From assembly GCA_963700105.1 (NCBI GenBank), contig CAVOWL010000002.1, positions 62,001 through 126,000 of the forward strand: DNA of 64,000 nt, written 5' to 3'. Of this stretch, positions 16,540 through 24,237 are shown in pieces. The stretch comes from CAVUWL01 sp963700105. GTDB lineage: Bacteria > Actinomycetota > Thermoleophilia > Solirubrobacterales > 70-9. The notes below the pieces were generated by a model, which saw only the letters and a program-made list of their open reading frames with translations, was not told the DNA's origin and searched no databases. Every line of letters starts with the position of its first letter. Within the stretch, counting starts at the first letter, position 1. Made by a program: the position numbers and the translations under genes.

Positions 16540-17385
16540 ATGCCGAACCGAAAAACAAAACCGACCAGCCCCGGCCGACGCTTCGCGACCTACCCGCTGC
16601 GCGAGCAGCTCAGCGCAAGCGAGCCCCAGCGCAAGCTGACCGAGGGCATGCGCAAGTCCGGTGGGCGCAACGTCAACGGTCGCGTCACGGCCCGCCACCG
16701 CGGCGGCGGCGCCAAGCGCCGCTACCGCCAGATCGATTTCAAGCGCCTAAAGGATGGGGTGCCCGCTCGCGTGGCGACAATCGAGTACGACCCCAACCGC
16801 AGCTGCTACATCGCGCTGGTGCACTACGCCGACGGACATAAGAGCTACATCCTCGCCCCGGCACAGCTCGCGGTCGGTGATCAGGTTCAGTCTGGACCCG
16901 GCGCCGACATCAAGCCCGGCAGCACGCTCGCCCTGCGCGACATGCCGACCGGCACGATCGTGCACAACGTCGAGATGATCCCTGGCCAGGGGGGTAAGCT
17001 CGGCCGCGCCGCCGGAGCGGCGATTCAGCTGGCGGCAAAGGAGGGCGAGATGGTGACGCTGCGGCTGCCATCTTCGGAGATGCGGATGGTCCGCGCCGAG
17101 TGCAGGGCGACGGTCGGTTCGCTCTCCAACGCCGAGCACCAGAACGTAAAGATCGGCAAGGCCGGGCGCAACCGCCACAAGGGCAAGCGACCCCAGACCC
17201 GTGGGGTCGCGATGAATCCGGTCGATCACCCCCACGGCGGCGGCGAGGCCCACCACACCCCCGGCGGGCATCCGGTCACCCCGTGGGGAAAGCCGACGCT
17301 CGGCTACCGGACCCGAAAGAAGGGCAAGCAATCGAGCCGCTACATCGTGCGCGGCCGACGCCGGGGAAAGAAGAAGAGCCGCTGA
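16540..17385 (+). CDS. rplB: 50S ribosomal protein uL2
   Basis: uL2 (281 aa) is needed for subunit joining and peptidyl transfer. The conserved C-terminal block NPVDHPHGGGEAHH with the key histidine is present, followed by GKPTLGYRTRKK. Its stop overlaps the rpsS start (TGATG). Confidence 0.97.
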   Translation: MPNRKTKPTSPGRRFATYPLREQLSASEPQRKLTEGMRKSGGRNVNGRVTARHRGGGAKRRYRQIDFKRLKDGVPARVATIEYDPNRSCYIALVHYADGHKSYILAPAQLAVGDQVQSGPGADIKPGSTLALRDMPTGTIVHNVEMIPGQGGKLGRAAGAAIQLAAKEGEMVTLRLPSSEMRMVRAECRATVGSLSNAEHQNVKIGKAGRNRHKGKRPQTRGVAMNPVDHPHGGGEAHHTPGGHPVTPWGKPTLGYRTRKKGKQSSRYIVRGRRRGKKKSR

Positions 17386-17657
17386 TGGGACGCTCGACCA
17401 AAAAGGGCCCCTGGGTGGAAGAGAGCCTGATGAAGCGGATCGTCGCGATGAATGACTCCGGCAACAAGCAGATGCTCAAAACCTGGTCTCGAACCTCGAC
17501 CGTTTTCCCGGAGATGGTCGGCCACACGATCGCCGTCCACGACGGGCGCAAACACGTTCCCGTGTTCATTTCGGAGTCGATGGTCGGCCACAAGTTAGGT
17601 GAGTTTGCCCCCACCCGTACCTTCCGCTCCCACTCGGGCACCGGCAAGGGTGATTAG
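17385..17657 (+). CDS. rpsS: 30S ribosomal protein uS19
   Basis: uS19 (90 aa) is in the 30S head. MGRSTKKGPWVEESLMKR fixes the start at the ATG overlapping the rplB stop, and the C-terminal block KLGEFAPTRTFRSHSG is typical. Longer in-frame starts inside rplB are not supported by the family. Confidence 0.96.
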   Translation: MGRSTKKGPWVEESLMKRIVAMNDSGNKQMLKTWSRTSTVFPEMVGHTIAVHDGRKHVPVFISESMVGHKLGEFAPTRTFRSHSGTGKGD

Positions 17658-17659
17658 CG

Positions 17660-18172
17660 ATGGCCGAGGAGAAAAAAACTTCAAAAAAAGCGCCCAAACG
17701 ATCGGTCAAAAAAGCGGCCAAAAAAGCGGCCAAAAAAGTGACAAAAAAACCCGCCGACAAAGCTGTGACGAAAGCGCCGGCGAAAAAAGAGGCGCGGGAG
17801 AAAAAAGTCGTGCCAAAACCCGACCTCGCACCGATCGTCGTGCGCGCCAGCGCTCGTTATGTGCGGATTGCCCCTCGCAAGGCTCGGCTGATCGCCGATC
17901 AGGTTCGCGGTATGCAGATCGAAAAGGCGAGGGCTTTGCTGCAGTTTTCCCCCCGCGGAGCCGCGGAGGACATCCGCAAGCTGATCGACTCTGCGGCGGC
18001 CAACGCGGAGAACAATCACGACCTGATCGCCGAGGAGATGAGGGTGGCTGAGATCACCGTTGACGAAGGGCCAACCCTGAAGCGCTACCGGCCGCGGGCG
18101 CTGGGGCGAGCGACGCCGATTCACAAGCGGACCAGCCATATCGCCGTGGCGTTGAGCCCGGAGGGGGACTGA
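17660..18172 (+). CDS. rplV: 50S ribosomal protein uL22 with Lys/Ala-rich N-terminal tail
   Basis: The uL22 core (from about residue 60: VRASARYVRIAPRKARLIAD) is normal and reaches into the exit tunnel by its hairpin. It is preceded by a tail of about 58 residues rich in Lys and Ala that looks like a histone-H1 tail. Lysines in the tail are written almost only as AAA, making repeated runs of 6-7 A, while neighbouring genes favour AAG. The tail probably binds rRNA or DNA. No internal start would give a conventional uL22, because the core has no nearby ATG/GTG with a ribosome-binding site. Confidence 0.95.
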   Translation: MAEEKKTSKKAPKRSVKKAAKKAAKKVTKKPADKAVTKAPAKKEAREKKVVPKPDLAPIVVRASARYVRIAPRKARLIADQVRGMQIEKARALLQFSPRGAAEDIRKLIDSAAANAENNHDLIAEEMRVAEITVDEGPTLKRYRPRALGRATPIHKRTSHIAVALSPEGD

Positions 18173-18175
18173 GGC

Positions 18176-18898
18176 ATGGGACAAAAGATCCACCCCGAGG
18201 GATTTCGGGTCGGCTACATCCACGACTGGAAGTCGAACTGGTTCGACGAGAAAAACTTCGCTGACATCCTTCAGGAGGACATGGCGATTCGCGATCACAT
18301 TGTCGGCAAGCTCGCCCATGCGGGTCTCTCCGACATCACGATCGAGCGTCGCGGCGAGGTGGCCGTCGACATTCACACCGCCCGCCCGGGGATAGTGATC
18401 GGCAAGTCCGGAAGCGAAGTTGACGCGCTGCGCAAAGACCTTCACAAGTTGACCGGGAGCCCGGTCAAGGTAAATATCCGCGAGGTCAAGCGGCCGGAGC
18501 TCGATGCGAAGCTGGTCGCCCAATCGATCGCCGAGCAGCTGCAGAACCGGGTCGCCTTCCGGCGGGCGATGAAACGGGCGCTGACCTCGGCGATGCGCTC
18601 GGGTGCCAAAGGGGTCAAGGTGCAGGTTTCCGGCCGCCTCGGCGGCGCCGAGATGGCGCGCACCGAAGGCTATTCCGACGGCCGGGTCCCCCTCCATACG
18701 CTGCGAGCCGACATCGACTACGGCTTCTTTGAGGCGCGCACGACCACCGGTCGAATCGGCGTCAAATGTTGGATCAATAAGGGCGAGGTGATGCCCGAGG
18801 GTTTTCGCTCAGACCAGGTTTCAAGCGATGGCGAGCCCCAGTCCGGGCGCGGGGGACGGGCCGGCGGCGGTCGCGGCCCACGCGGAGGCGATCGCTGA
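18176..18898 (+). CDS. rpsC: 30S ribosomal protein uS3
   Basis: uS3 (240 aa) forms the mRNA entry channel. The N-terminal MGQKIHPEGFRVG and the type II KH loop IVIGKSGSEVD are intact. The tail after residue 210 is Gly/Arg-rich. It ends in TGATG with rplP. Confidence 0.97.
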   Translation: MGQKIHPEGFRVGYIHDWKSNWFDEKNFADILQEDMAIRDHIVGKLAHAGLSDITIERRGEVAVDIHTARPGIVIGKSGSEVDALRKDLHKLTGSPVKVNIREVKRPELDAKLVAQSIAEQLQNRVAFRRAMKRALTSAMRSGAKGVKVQVSGRLGGAEMARTEGYSDGRVPLHTLRADIDYGFFEARTTTGRIGVKCWINKGEVMPEGFRSDQVSSDGEPQSGRGGRAGGGRGPRGGDR

Positions 18899-19320
18899 TG
18901 TTGATGCCGAAAAGGGTCAAGCACCGCAAACAGATGCGCGGCCGGATGCGGGGAAACACGCGCGGCTCGGGCAACGTCTCCTTCGGTGAGTACGGCCTCA
19001 AGTCTTTGGAGCGGGGCTGGATCACGAACCGCCAGATCGAGGCAGCCCGGATAGCGATGACCAGAAAGATCAAACGCGGGGGCAAGGTCTGGATCAACAT
19101 TTTCCCCGACAAGCCCTATACAAAGAAGCCCGCCGAGACCCGGATGGGCTCCGGTAAGGGCAATCCTGAGGGCTGGGTTGCCGTGGTCAAGCCCGGCCGG
19201 GTGATGTTCGAGCTTGCCGGGGTGCCCGAGGAGCTGGCGCGCGAGGCACTCCGCCTCGCCGGACACAAGCTGCCGGTAAAAACGAAGTTCATCAAGCGTG
19301 AAGGGGCGGAGGCCGGATGA
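18898..19320 (+). CDS. rplP: 50S ribosomal protein uL16
   Basis: uL16 (140 aa) helps position tRNA in the A and P sites. MLMPKRVKHRKQMRGRMRG and the block GKGNPEGWVAVVKPGR are diagnostic. The start overlaps rpsC, and its stop overlaps the rpmC ATG by 4 nt. Confidence 0.97.
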   Translation: MLMPKRVKHRKQMRGRMRGNTRGSGNVSFGEYGLKSLERGWITNRQIEAARIAMTRKIKRGGKVWINIFPDKPYTKKPAETRMGSGKGNPEGWVAVVKPGRVMFELAGVPEELAREALRLAGHKLPVKTKFIKREGAEAG

Positions 19321-19532
19321 AGGCAGCCCAGGTCCATGACCTAAAAGACGATGAGCTCTTGGCAAAACTGATCGACGCCAAGCAGGAGGCATTTAACCTT
19401 CGCTTTCGCCACGCCACCGGTGAGATTGAGAACACCGCCCGCCTGGGCAGCTCAAGGCGCGATGTGGCGAAGCTTTTGACCGTGGCCCGCGAGCGAGGGA
19501 TCGACGTTGAGAGAGAGCTGAAAAAGCTATGA
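19317..19532 (+). CDS. rpmC: 50S ribosomal protein uL29
   Basis: uL29 (71 aa) is a two-helix protein at the tunnel exit. DLKDDELLAKLIDAKQEAFN and LRFRHATGEIENTARLGSSR match the family. It overlaps both neighbours by 4 nt. Confidence 0.95.
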   Translation: MKAAQVHDLKDDELLAKLIDAKQEAFNLRFRHATGEIENTARLGSSRRDVAKLLTVARERGIDVERELKKL

Positions 19533-20206
19533 GCGACGAAGAAAAAACTGAGAAAAAAGACGAGCAAGAGCCGGCAGCCCAAGAGGATGCCCCCTCGGCT
19601 GCACCCGAGGGGGTCGATGACGTCCCCGCCTCGGCTGACACCGAGAAGGAGGAGGTGCCCGCGGCGCAGGGCCCTGGTCCAGATGCGCCAGAGGCGGCGG
19701 CGCCCGACTCCGCGCCCGAGAAGACCGCGCAGGTGACTGCGCCCGATCCCGAGGACGAGCTTCCCTGGAAGCAGCGGCGAAGGCTGCAGCGCTCACGCTT
19801 AACCCAGGACTCAAGACCCGAGCTAAGTCCCGAGCAGCGGGCCAGCCAGCGGCTCCAAACCCGTAAGGAAAACGCCGAGCTGCGGCGCAAGCAACGCCTC
19901 GCGGCCAAGGCGAAGAAGGCGGGGGGGTTAAGCGGATCCGAGCCGGCGACGCGCAGCCCCAACGCCGCCAAGCTTCGCCAGGGAATCGTCGTCTCCGACA
20001 AGGCCGAGAAATCGATCACGGTGCGGATCGACATCGCCCGCCGGCACCCGACCTATGAGAAGGTCGTCCGTCGCTCGCGCACCCTGCATGCCCACGATGA
20101 GCGAAACGAGGCCGGCGAGGGTGACGTTGTGCGGGTGATTGAGACCAGGCCGCTGTCAAAGACCAAGCGCTGGCGCCTGGTCGAGGTAGTCGAGAAGGCG
20201 AAGTAG
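19529..20206 (+). CDS. rpsQ: 30S ribosomal protein uS17 with ~147-aa N-terminal extension
   Basis: The uS17 fold occupies only residues 148-225 (KLRQGIVVSDKAEKSITVRI through the C-terminal RWRLVEVVEKA). Family members are normally 80-110 aa in all. The added part has two sections: residues 1-77 are acidic and rich in Glu, Ala and Pro, and residues 80-130 form a strongly basic, Arg/Gln/Lys-rich stretch likely to be helical. The ATG overlaps the rpmC stop by 4 nt, as elsewhere in this operon, which supports use of the full-length start. No ATG/GTG lies close to the core. Confidence 0.93.
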   Translation: MSDEEKTEKKDEQEPAAQEDAPSAAPEGVDDVPASADTEKEEVPAAQGPGPDAPEAAAPDSAPEKTAQVTAPDPEDELPWKQRRRLQRSRLTQDSRPELSPEQRASQRLQTRKENAELRRKQRLAAKAKKAGGLSGSEPATRSPNAAKLRQGIVVSDKAEKSITVRIDIARRHPTYEKVVRRSRTLHAHDERNEAGEGDVVRVIETRPLSKTKRWRLVEVVEKAK

Positions 20207-20215
20207 GAGCGAGGC

Positions 20216-20587
20216 GTGATTCAGCAGGAGACAAGACTGAAGGTCGCCGATAACTCGGGGGCGCGCGAAATCCTCTGCATCCGCGTCAAGGGTGGATCCC
20301 ACCGTCGCTACGCGGAGGTCGGTGACGTGATCACGGCGACCGTAAAACAGGCATCGCCGCATGGGGGCGTGCGAAAGGGCGAGGTGGTCCAGGCCGTAGT
20401 GGTCCGCACTCGCAAGCCATTGGGCCGGCCCGACGGCACCTACATATGCTTCGATGAGAACGCCGCGGTATTGATCGATCCGGCTAACAACAACCCCCGC
20501 GGAACCCGCATCTTTGGGCCAGTGGCGAGGGAACTGCGCGATAAGAACTTCATGAAAATAGTCTCGCTTGCGCCAGAGGTGCTCTGA
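20216..20587 (+). CDS. rplN: 50S ribosomal protein uL14
   Basis: uL14 (123 aa, standard length) forms an intersubunit bridge. MIQQETRLKVADNSGAREI and the block NPRGTRIFGPVARELR are typical. The start is GTG with GGAGCGAGG just upstream. Confidence 0.97.
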   Translation: MIQQETRLKVADNSGAREILCIRVKGGSHRRYAEVGDVITATVKQASPHGGVRKGEVVQAVVVRTRKPLGRPDGTYICFDENAAVLIDPANNNPRGTRIFGPVARELRDKNFMKIVSLAPEVL

Positions 20588-20591
20588 GCTC

Positions 20592-20657
20592 ATGTTGGGT
20601 AGACCGCTGGGTGCGCAATTGCCCTACCGACGCCGCGGCGTGGAGGTCCGCCGCTGA
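20592..20657 (+). CDS. candidate 21-aa mini-ORF coupled to rplX
   Basis: An ATG 4 nt after the rplN stop opens 21 codons (MLGRPLGAQLPYRRRGVEVR and a final Arg). They end in TGA overlapping the rplX ATG as TGATG. It fills the only unusually long gap in the first half of the operon. It could be a translated coupler that delivers ribosomes to rplX, or chance. No homology is claimed. Confidence 0.3.
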   Translation: MLGRPLGAQLPYRRRGVEVRR

Positions 20658-20992
20658 TGGCGAAGTCGATGCGGGTAAAGAAAGACGATCAGGTAGTGGT
20701 GATCAGCGGCAAGGACGCCGGCAAGAGTGGCCGGGTGGTGCGGACCGATCCAAAGCGCCGCCGCGTCTATGTCGAGCACCTGAACATGATCAAGCGCCAC
20801 GAGCGACCGCGCTCGGTGAGCGATGCGACCCGCGCCGACGCGGGTGGGATCATCGAGAAGGAGGGGCCGATCCACGTCTCCAACGTGATGCTGATCGACC
20901 CCAAAGACAACAAACCCTCCAAGGTCGGCATGCGCAGCGACCAGGGTGGCAAGCGGGAGCGCTTTGCGAAGCGAAGTGGGGTGGCGATCTGA
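20657..20992 (+). CDS. rplX: 50S ribosomal protein uL24
   Basis: uL24 (111 aa) initiates 50S assembly. The KOW motif DQVVVISGKDAGKSGRVVR is followed by VEHLNMIKRHERP. It starts in TGATG with the mini-ORF and ends in TGATG with rplE. Confidence 0.96.
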   Translation: MAKSMRVKKDDQVVVISGKDAGKSGRVVRTDPKRRRVYVEHLNMIKRHERPRSVSDATRADAGGIIEKEGPIHVSNVMLIDPKDNKPSKVGMRSDQGGKRERFAKRSGVAI

Positions 20993-21807
20993 TGGAGGCG
21001 ACCGCGACACAGACCTCTCAGGCGGCGCCACCGCCGCGGATGCGCGAGCGCTACGAGAGCGATGTGCTTCCCGCCCTGACCCGCCGTTTCGGCTACTCGA
21101 CTCCGATGCAGGCGCCACGCCTGGTCAAGATCACGCTCAACATGGGGGTTGGCGAGGCAAAGCAGGACTCAAAGCAACTTGAGGCAGCCCAGCAGCAGCT
21201 GGCCACGATCGCCGGCCAAATGCCCAACGTGCGCCGGGCGCGCAAATCGATCGCCTCATTCAAAGTGCGCGAGGGGATGCCGGTTGGCGTCTCGGTGACC
21301 CTGCGCCGCGCCCGGATGTGGGAGTTCCTCGATCGGCTTTTCGCGATCGCGGTGCCGCGAATCCGCGACTTTCGAGGTCTCAATCCACGCTCATTCGACG
21401 GCCGTGGCAATTACTCGATGGGAGTTCGAGAGCAGCTGATCTTTCCTGAAATTGACTACGACTCAGTCGACCAGGTGCGGGGGCTCGACGTGACGATCAC
21501 GACTACCGCCGCTACCGACCTTGAGGCCTTCGAGCTGCTGCTCGGCTTGGGCATGCCCTTCGCTCAGGAGGGACGGCCGGGCCAGGCGGATTCTGCCGCG
21601 GAAGCCGCGGCAGAGGAGGAGCGTCGCAAGGAGGAGGCCCGCGAGCGCGCCGAGGCAGAGCAGGCGGCGCTGGAGCAGCTCAAAGAGGAGAACCCAGAGG
21701 CCTATGCCAAGCCCGAGCGATCAGAGGGCGAGGAGGGCGAGCCCGCGGATCAGGGTGGGGGCGAGGCAGAGAGCTCGAGCGATGAGGAGAATAAGGACGA
21801 TGGCTAA
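20992..21807 (+). CDS. rplE: 50S ribosomal protein uL5 with acidic C-terminal extension
   Basis: uL5 binds 5S rRNA and the P-site tRNA. The core (residues 17-190) carries LVKITLNMGVGEAKQD, the start-proximal RYESDVLPAL and FDGRGNYSMGVREQ. Residues 191-271 are an added tail, first a charged Glu/Arg/Ala helix and then an acidic Ser/Glu/Asp end. Usual family length is about 180 aa. The start ATG overlaps the rplX stop. The last 8 nt overlap rpsN (ATGGCTAA), so the tail is really translated unless there is a frameshift. Confidence 0.95.
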   Translation: MEATATQTSQAAPPPRMRERYESDVLPALTRRFGYSTPMQAPRLVKITLNMGVGEAKQDSKQLEAAQQQLATIAGQMPNVRRARKSIASFKVREGMPVGVSVTLRRARMWEFLDRLFAIAVPRIRDFRGLNPRSFDGRGNYSMGVREQLIFPEIDYDSVDQVRGLDVTITTTAATDLEAFELLLGLGMPFAQEGRPGQADSAAEAAAEEERRKEEARERAEAEQAALEQLKEENPEAYAKPERSEGEEGEPADQGGGEAESSSDEENKDDG

Positions 21808-21985
21808 GACTTCCCAAAAGGTTCGCCAGAGGCGCCAACCTCGATTCAAGACGAGGGGCTACAACCGCTGTCGACGCTGCGGGCGCCCCCGCGCCTACTA
21901 TCGAAAGTTCGGGCTCTGCCGCATCTGCCTGCGCGAGGCCGCACACGAGGGCTACATCCCCGGAATGACCAAGTCGAGCTGGTGA
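21800..21985 (+). CDS. rpsN: 30S ribosomal protein uS14, zinc-binding type
   Basis: This 61-aa uS14 is the short, zinc-type form. The ribbon uses C24, C27, C40 and C43 (YNRCRRCGRPRAYYRKFGLC). The C-terminal GYIPGMTKSSW is diagnostic. The start overlaps the rplE stop by 8 nt. Confidence 0.96.
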   Translation: MAKTSQKVRQRRQPRFKTRGYNRCRRCGRPRAYYRKFGLCRICLREAAHEGYIPGMTKSSW

Positions 21986-21989
21986 GCAG

Positions 21990-22385
21990 ATGCAAACCGA
22001 CCCGATAGCCGATTACCTGACCCGGATTCGAAACGCGCTTCGCTCCGGCCACGACGAGGTGGAGATCCCCTCCTCGCGACTCAAGGTCGAGATGTCGCGA
22101 ATCCTCAAGGAGCAGGGATATATCCGTGACTTCGCCCACGCCCCGGCGCGGGTCGGTGAGGTGATCAGGATCAACCTCAAGTACACCGAGGACCGAAGGC
22201 CGGTGATCTTGGGCATCCAGCGGATCTCCCGTCCGGGGCGCCGTCGCTACGTTGACCACAAGCAGGTGCCCCGCGTCGACGGTGGCACCGGCACCGCGAT
22301 TCTCAGCACCTCGGTAGGGGTGATGACCGGCCACGAAGCCACCGCCCGCGGGGTCGGCGGCGAGGTCGTCGCCTACGTTTGGTGA
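21990..22385 (+). CDS. rpsH: 30S ribosomal protein uS8
   Basis: uS8 (131 aa) binds the central domain of 16S rRNA and in enterics represses the spc operon. DPIADYLTRIRNALRSGHD and the C-terminal block AILSTSVGVMTGHEA identify it. Confidence 0.97.
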   Translation: MQTDPIADYLTRIRNALRSGHDEVEIPSSRLKVEMSRILKEQGYIRDFAHAPARVGEVIRINLKYTEDRRPVILGIQRISRPGRRRYVDHKQVPRVDGGTGTAILSTSVGVMTGHEATARGVGGEVVAYVW

Positions 22386-22391
22386 ATGCGA

Positions 22392-22925
22392 ATGAGCCGG
22401 ATCGGAAGAAAACCCATTCCCCTGCCCGACGCGGTGACGGTTGAGATCGCCCCGGGCCGGGTCGAGGTCAGCGGCCCCAAGGGGGAGTTGACCCAGCTCC
22501 TCTCCCACGAGATGGCGATCGAGCAGGCCGACGGCGAGGTCACCGTCTCTCGCCCCACCGATCGTGGCGAGCACCGCGCCTTGCACGGGTTGACGCGCAG
22601 CCTGATCGCGAACATGGTCGCCGGGGTCACCGATGGCTTTGAGAAGCGACTGGAGATCCAGGGCGTCGGCTACCGCGCCCAGCTCAAAGGAAGAAAACTT
22701 GAGATGGCGCTCGGCTACTCGCACCCGGTCTCGGTGGAGGCGCCCGACGGGATCGAGTTTGAGGTCCCCCAGCCGACCGAGATCATCGTGCGCGGAATCG
22801 ATAAGCAGCTGGTCGGACAGGTAGCCGCAGACATCCGCAAGCGCCGCCCCCCGGAGCCCTATAAGGGCAAGGGGATCCGCTATCGCGGCGAGCAGGTGCT
22901 GCGCAAGGTGGGCAAGCGAGCATGA
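22392..22925 (+). CDS. rplF: 50S ribosomal protein uL6
   Basis: uL6 (177 aa) lies near the sarcin-ricin loop. I used the second ATG because MSRIGRKPIPLPDAV is the family N-terminus. The ATG at 22386, directly after the rpsH stop, adds two residues and is equally possible. The C-terminal RRPPEPYKGKGIRY is typical. Its stop overlaps rplR by 4 nt. Confidence 0.96.
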   Translation: MSRIGRKPIPLPDAVTVEIAPGRVEVSGPKGELTQLLSHEMAIEQADGEVTVSRPTDRGEHRALHGLTRSLIANMVAGVTDGFEKRLEIQGVGYRAQLKGRKLEMALGYSHPVSVEAPDGIEFEVPQPTEIIVRGIDKQLVGQVAADIRKRRPPEPYKGKGIRYRGEQVLRKVGKRA

Positions 22926-23275
22926 GCGTCTCGACCTCCAGGCAGCGGCGACTGCGCCGCCGCCGCCGCGTTCGGGCCCGAGTCAGCGGCACCGCGCAGC
23001 GGCCCCGGCTCTCGGTCTATCGCTCTAACCGCGGCGTTTTCGCACAACTCATCGACGATCAGCACGGTCACACGCTGGCGGCCGCGAATTGGATCGAGCC
23101 CCAGCTGCGTGAGCTCGCCGCCGCCGCGCAGGCAAAGCGGGCCGGGGAACTGATCGCCGAGCGAGCCAAGGCGCTGGGAATCGAGGCCTGCGTATTCGAT
23201 CGCGGCGGCTACCAGTACCACGGCCGCGTGCGAGCGCTGGCCGAAGGAGCCCGCGAGGGGGGGCTGGCCTTCTAG
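22922..23275 (+). CDS. rplR: 50S ribosomal protein uL18
   Basis: uL18 (117 aa) binds 5S rRNA. The Arg-rich N-terminus and the blocks RPRLSVYRSNRGVFAQLIDD and FDRGGYQYHGRVRALAEGAR are clear. Confidence 0.96.
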   Translation: MSVSTSRQRRLRRRRRVRARVSGTAQRPRLSVYRSNRGVFAQLIDDQHGHTLAAANWIEPQLRELAAAAQAKRAGELIAERAKALGIEACVFDRGGYQYHGRVRALAEGAREGGLAF

Positions 23276-23299
23276 TTCCGCTACCGTGGGCCGCTTGCA

Positions 23300-24061
23300 A
23301 TGAAGGGAATGGACGCAACAAACGTGGAGACGGTCAGCCCTCGGGGGCTGGACCTACAGGAGCGGGTGATCGAGATCAACCGCGTCGCCAAGGTGGTCAA
23401 GGGTGGCCGTCGCTTTTCCTTCACCGCGCTGGTCGCGGTCGGCGATGAGGAGGGCGTGGTCGGGATCGGTTACGGCAAGGCCCGCGAGGTTCCGCTGGCG
23501 ATTCAAAAGGGGGTCGAGGACGCCCGCAAGAACCTGATCCGGGTTCCCAAATACGGCCAGACGATCACCCACAAGATCATCGGCCGCTACGGCGCCGGAC
23601 ACGTGGTCCTACGCCCGGCCAGCCCCGGTACGGGGGTGATCGCCGGCGGTGGGGTGCGGGCGGTGCTCGAGCTCGGCGGGGTGCGCGATGTGTTGACCAA
23701 GAGCATCGGCACCCAGAACCCGATCAACTTGGTCAAGGCGACGATGGATGGTCTGATCCGCCTCCGCCGCCCCGAGGAGGTTGCCGAGCTACGCGGTCTG
23801 ACGATCAGCCAGGTGCTCGGATTGGATCGCAATCACGGCGCCGGCCGATCTCCCGCCGAGCCCGACGTGGCGACGGCCGTTGCTGGGAAACCCGGCCCCG
23901 TGGAGGCGTCCGCGGATTCAGCGGGCCCAGGCGGCGCGGCGGCGAGCTCAGAGCCCGTTGGGCCCGCGCCGGCCGAGGATGCCGGTCCCGAGCCAGAGGG
24001 CCCCGAGCAGGGCACGGCCGGGGCCGAGGAGGTTGCCGGCGCCGGGAGCGAGGCCCCGTGA
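23300..24061 (+). CDS. rpsE: 30S ribosomal protein uS5 with low-complexity C-terminal tail
   Basis: uS5 helps decoding fidelity. Residues 18-175 are the fold: ERVIEINRVAKVVKGGRRFS, then GTGVIAGGGVRAVLE. Residues 176-253 are an added Ala/Pro/Gly/Glu-rich tail, acidic and probably disordered. The downstream rpmD start overlaps its stop (GTGA), so the tail is inside the operon frame. Confidence 0.95.
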   Translation: MKGMDATNVETVSPRGLDLQERVIEINRVAKVVKGGRRFSFTALVAVGDEEGVVGIGYGKAREVPLAIQKGVEDARKNLIRVPKYGQTITHKIIGRYGAGHVVLRPASPGTGVIAGGGVRAVLELGGVRDVLTKSIGTQNPINLVKATMDGLIRLRRPEEVAELRGLTISQVLGLDRNHGAGRSPAEPDVATAVAGKPGPVEASADSAGPGGAAASSEPVGPAPAEDAGPEPEGPEQGTAGAEEVAGAGSEAP

Positions 24062-24237
24062 GTGCGGTCACAATCAAGCAGGTGCGCTCGGCGGTGGGGA
24101 CAAATCCGAGTCAGCGCGCAACGCTTCGAGCCCTCGGCTTGGGGCGAATCGGGGGGGCGGTCGAGCGCAAGGATTCCCCCCAGCTTCAGGGTCAGCTTCG
24201 GGTCGTCTCCCATCTGGTCGAGGTGAAGGATGGCTGA
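24058..24237 (+). CDS. rpmD: 50S ribosomal protein uL30
   Basis: This 59-aa gene starts at GTG (overlapping the rpsE stop, GTGA) and encodes MSAVTIKQVRSAVGTNPSQR, then TLRALGLGRIGGAVERKDSP and VVSHLVEVKDG. That is the whole uL30 pattern. It ends inside the rplO start (ATGGCTGA, 8-nt overlap). Confidence 0.95.
   Translation: MSAVTIKQVRSAVGTNPSQRATLRALGLGRIGGAVERKDSPQLQGQLRVVSHLVEVKDG

Noticed and set aside
17599..18051. Alternative +1 frame across the rpsS/rplV junction, considered as a frameshift product
   Set aside because: Its sequence is an Arg/Ser/Gly-rich by-product of the A-runs and GC bias. No conserved domain, although slippage at the A-runs remains a separate question.
17681..18697. 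338-aa antisense frame opposite rplV and rpsC
   Set aside because: The apparent Phe/Arg-rich C-terminus is just the complement of the Lys-rich uL22 tail.
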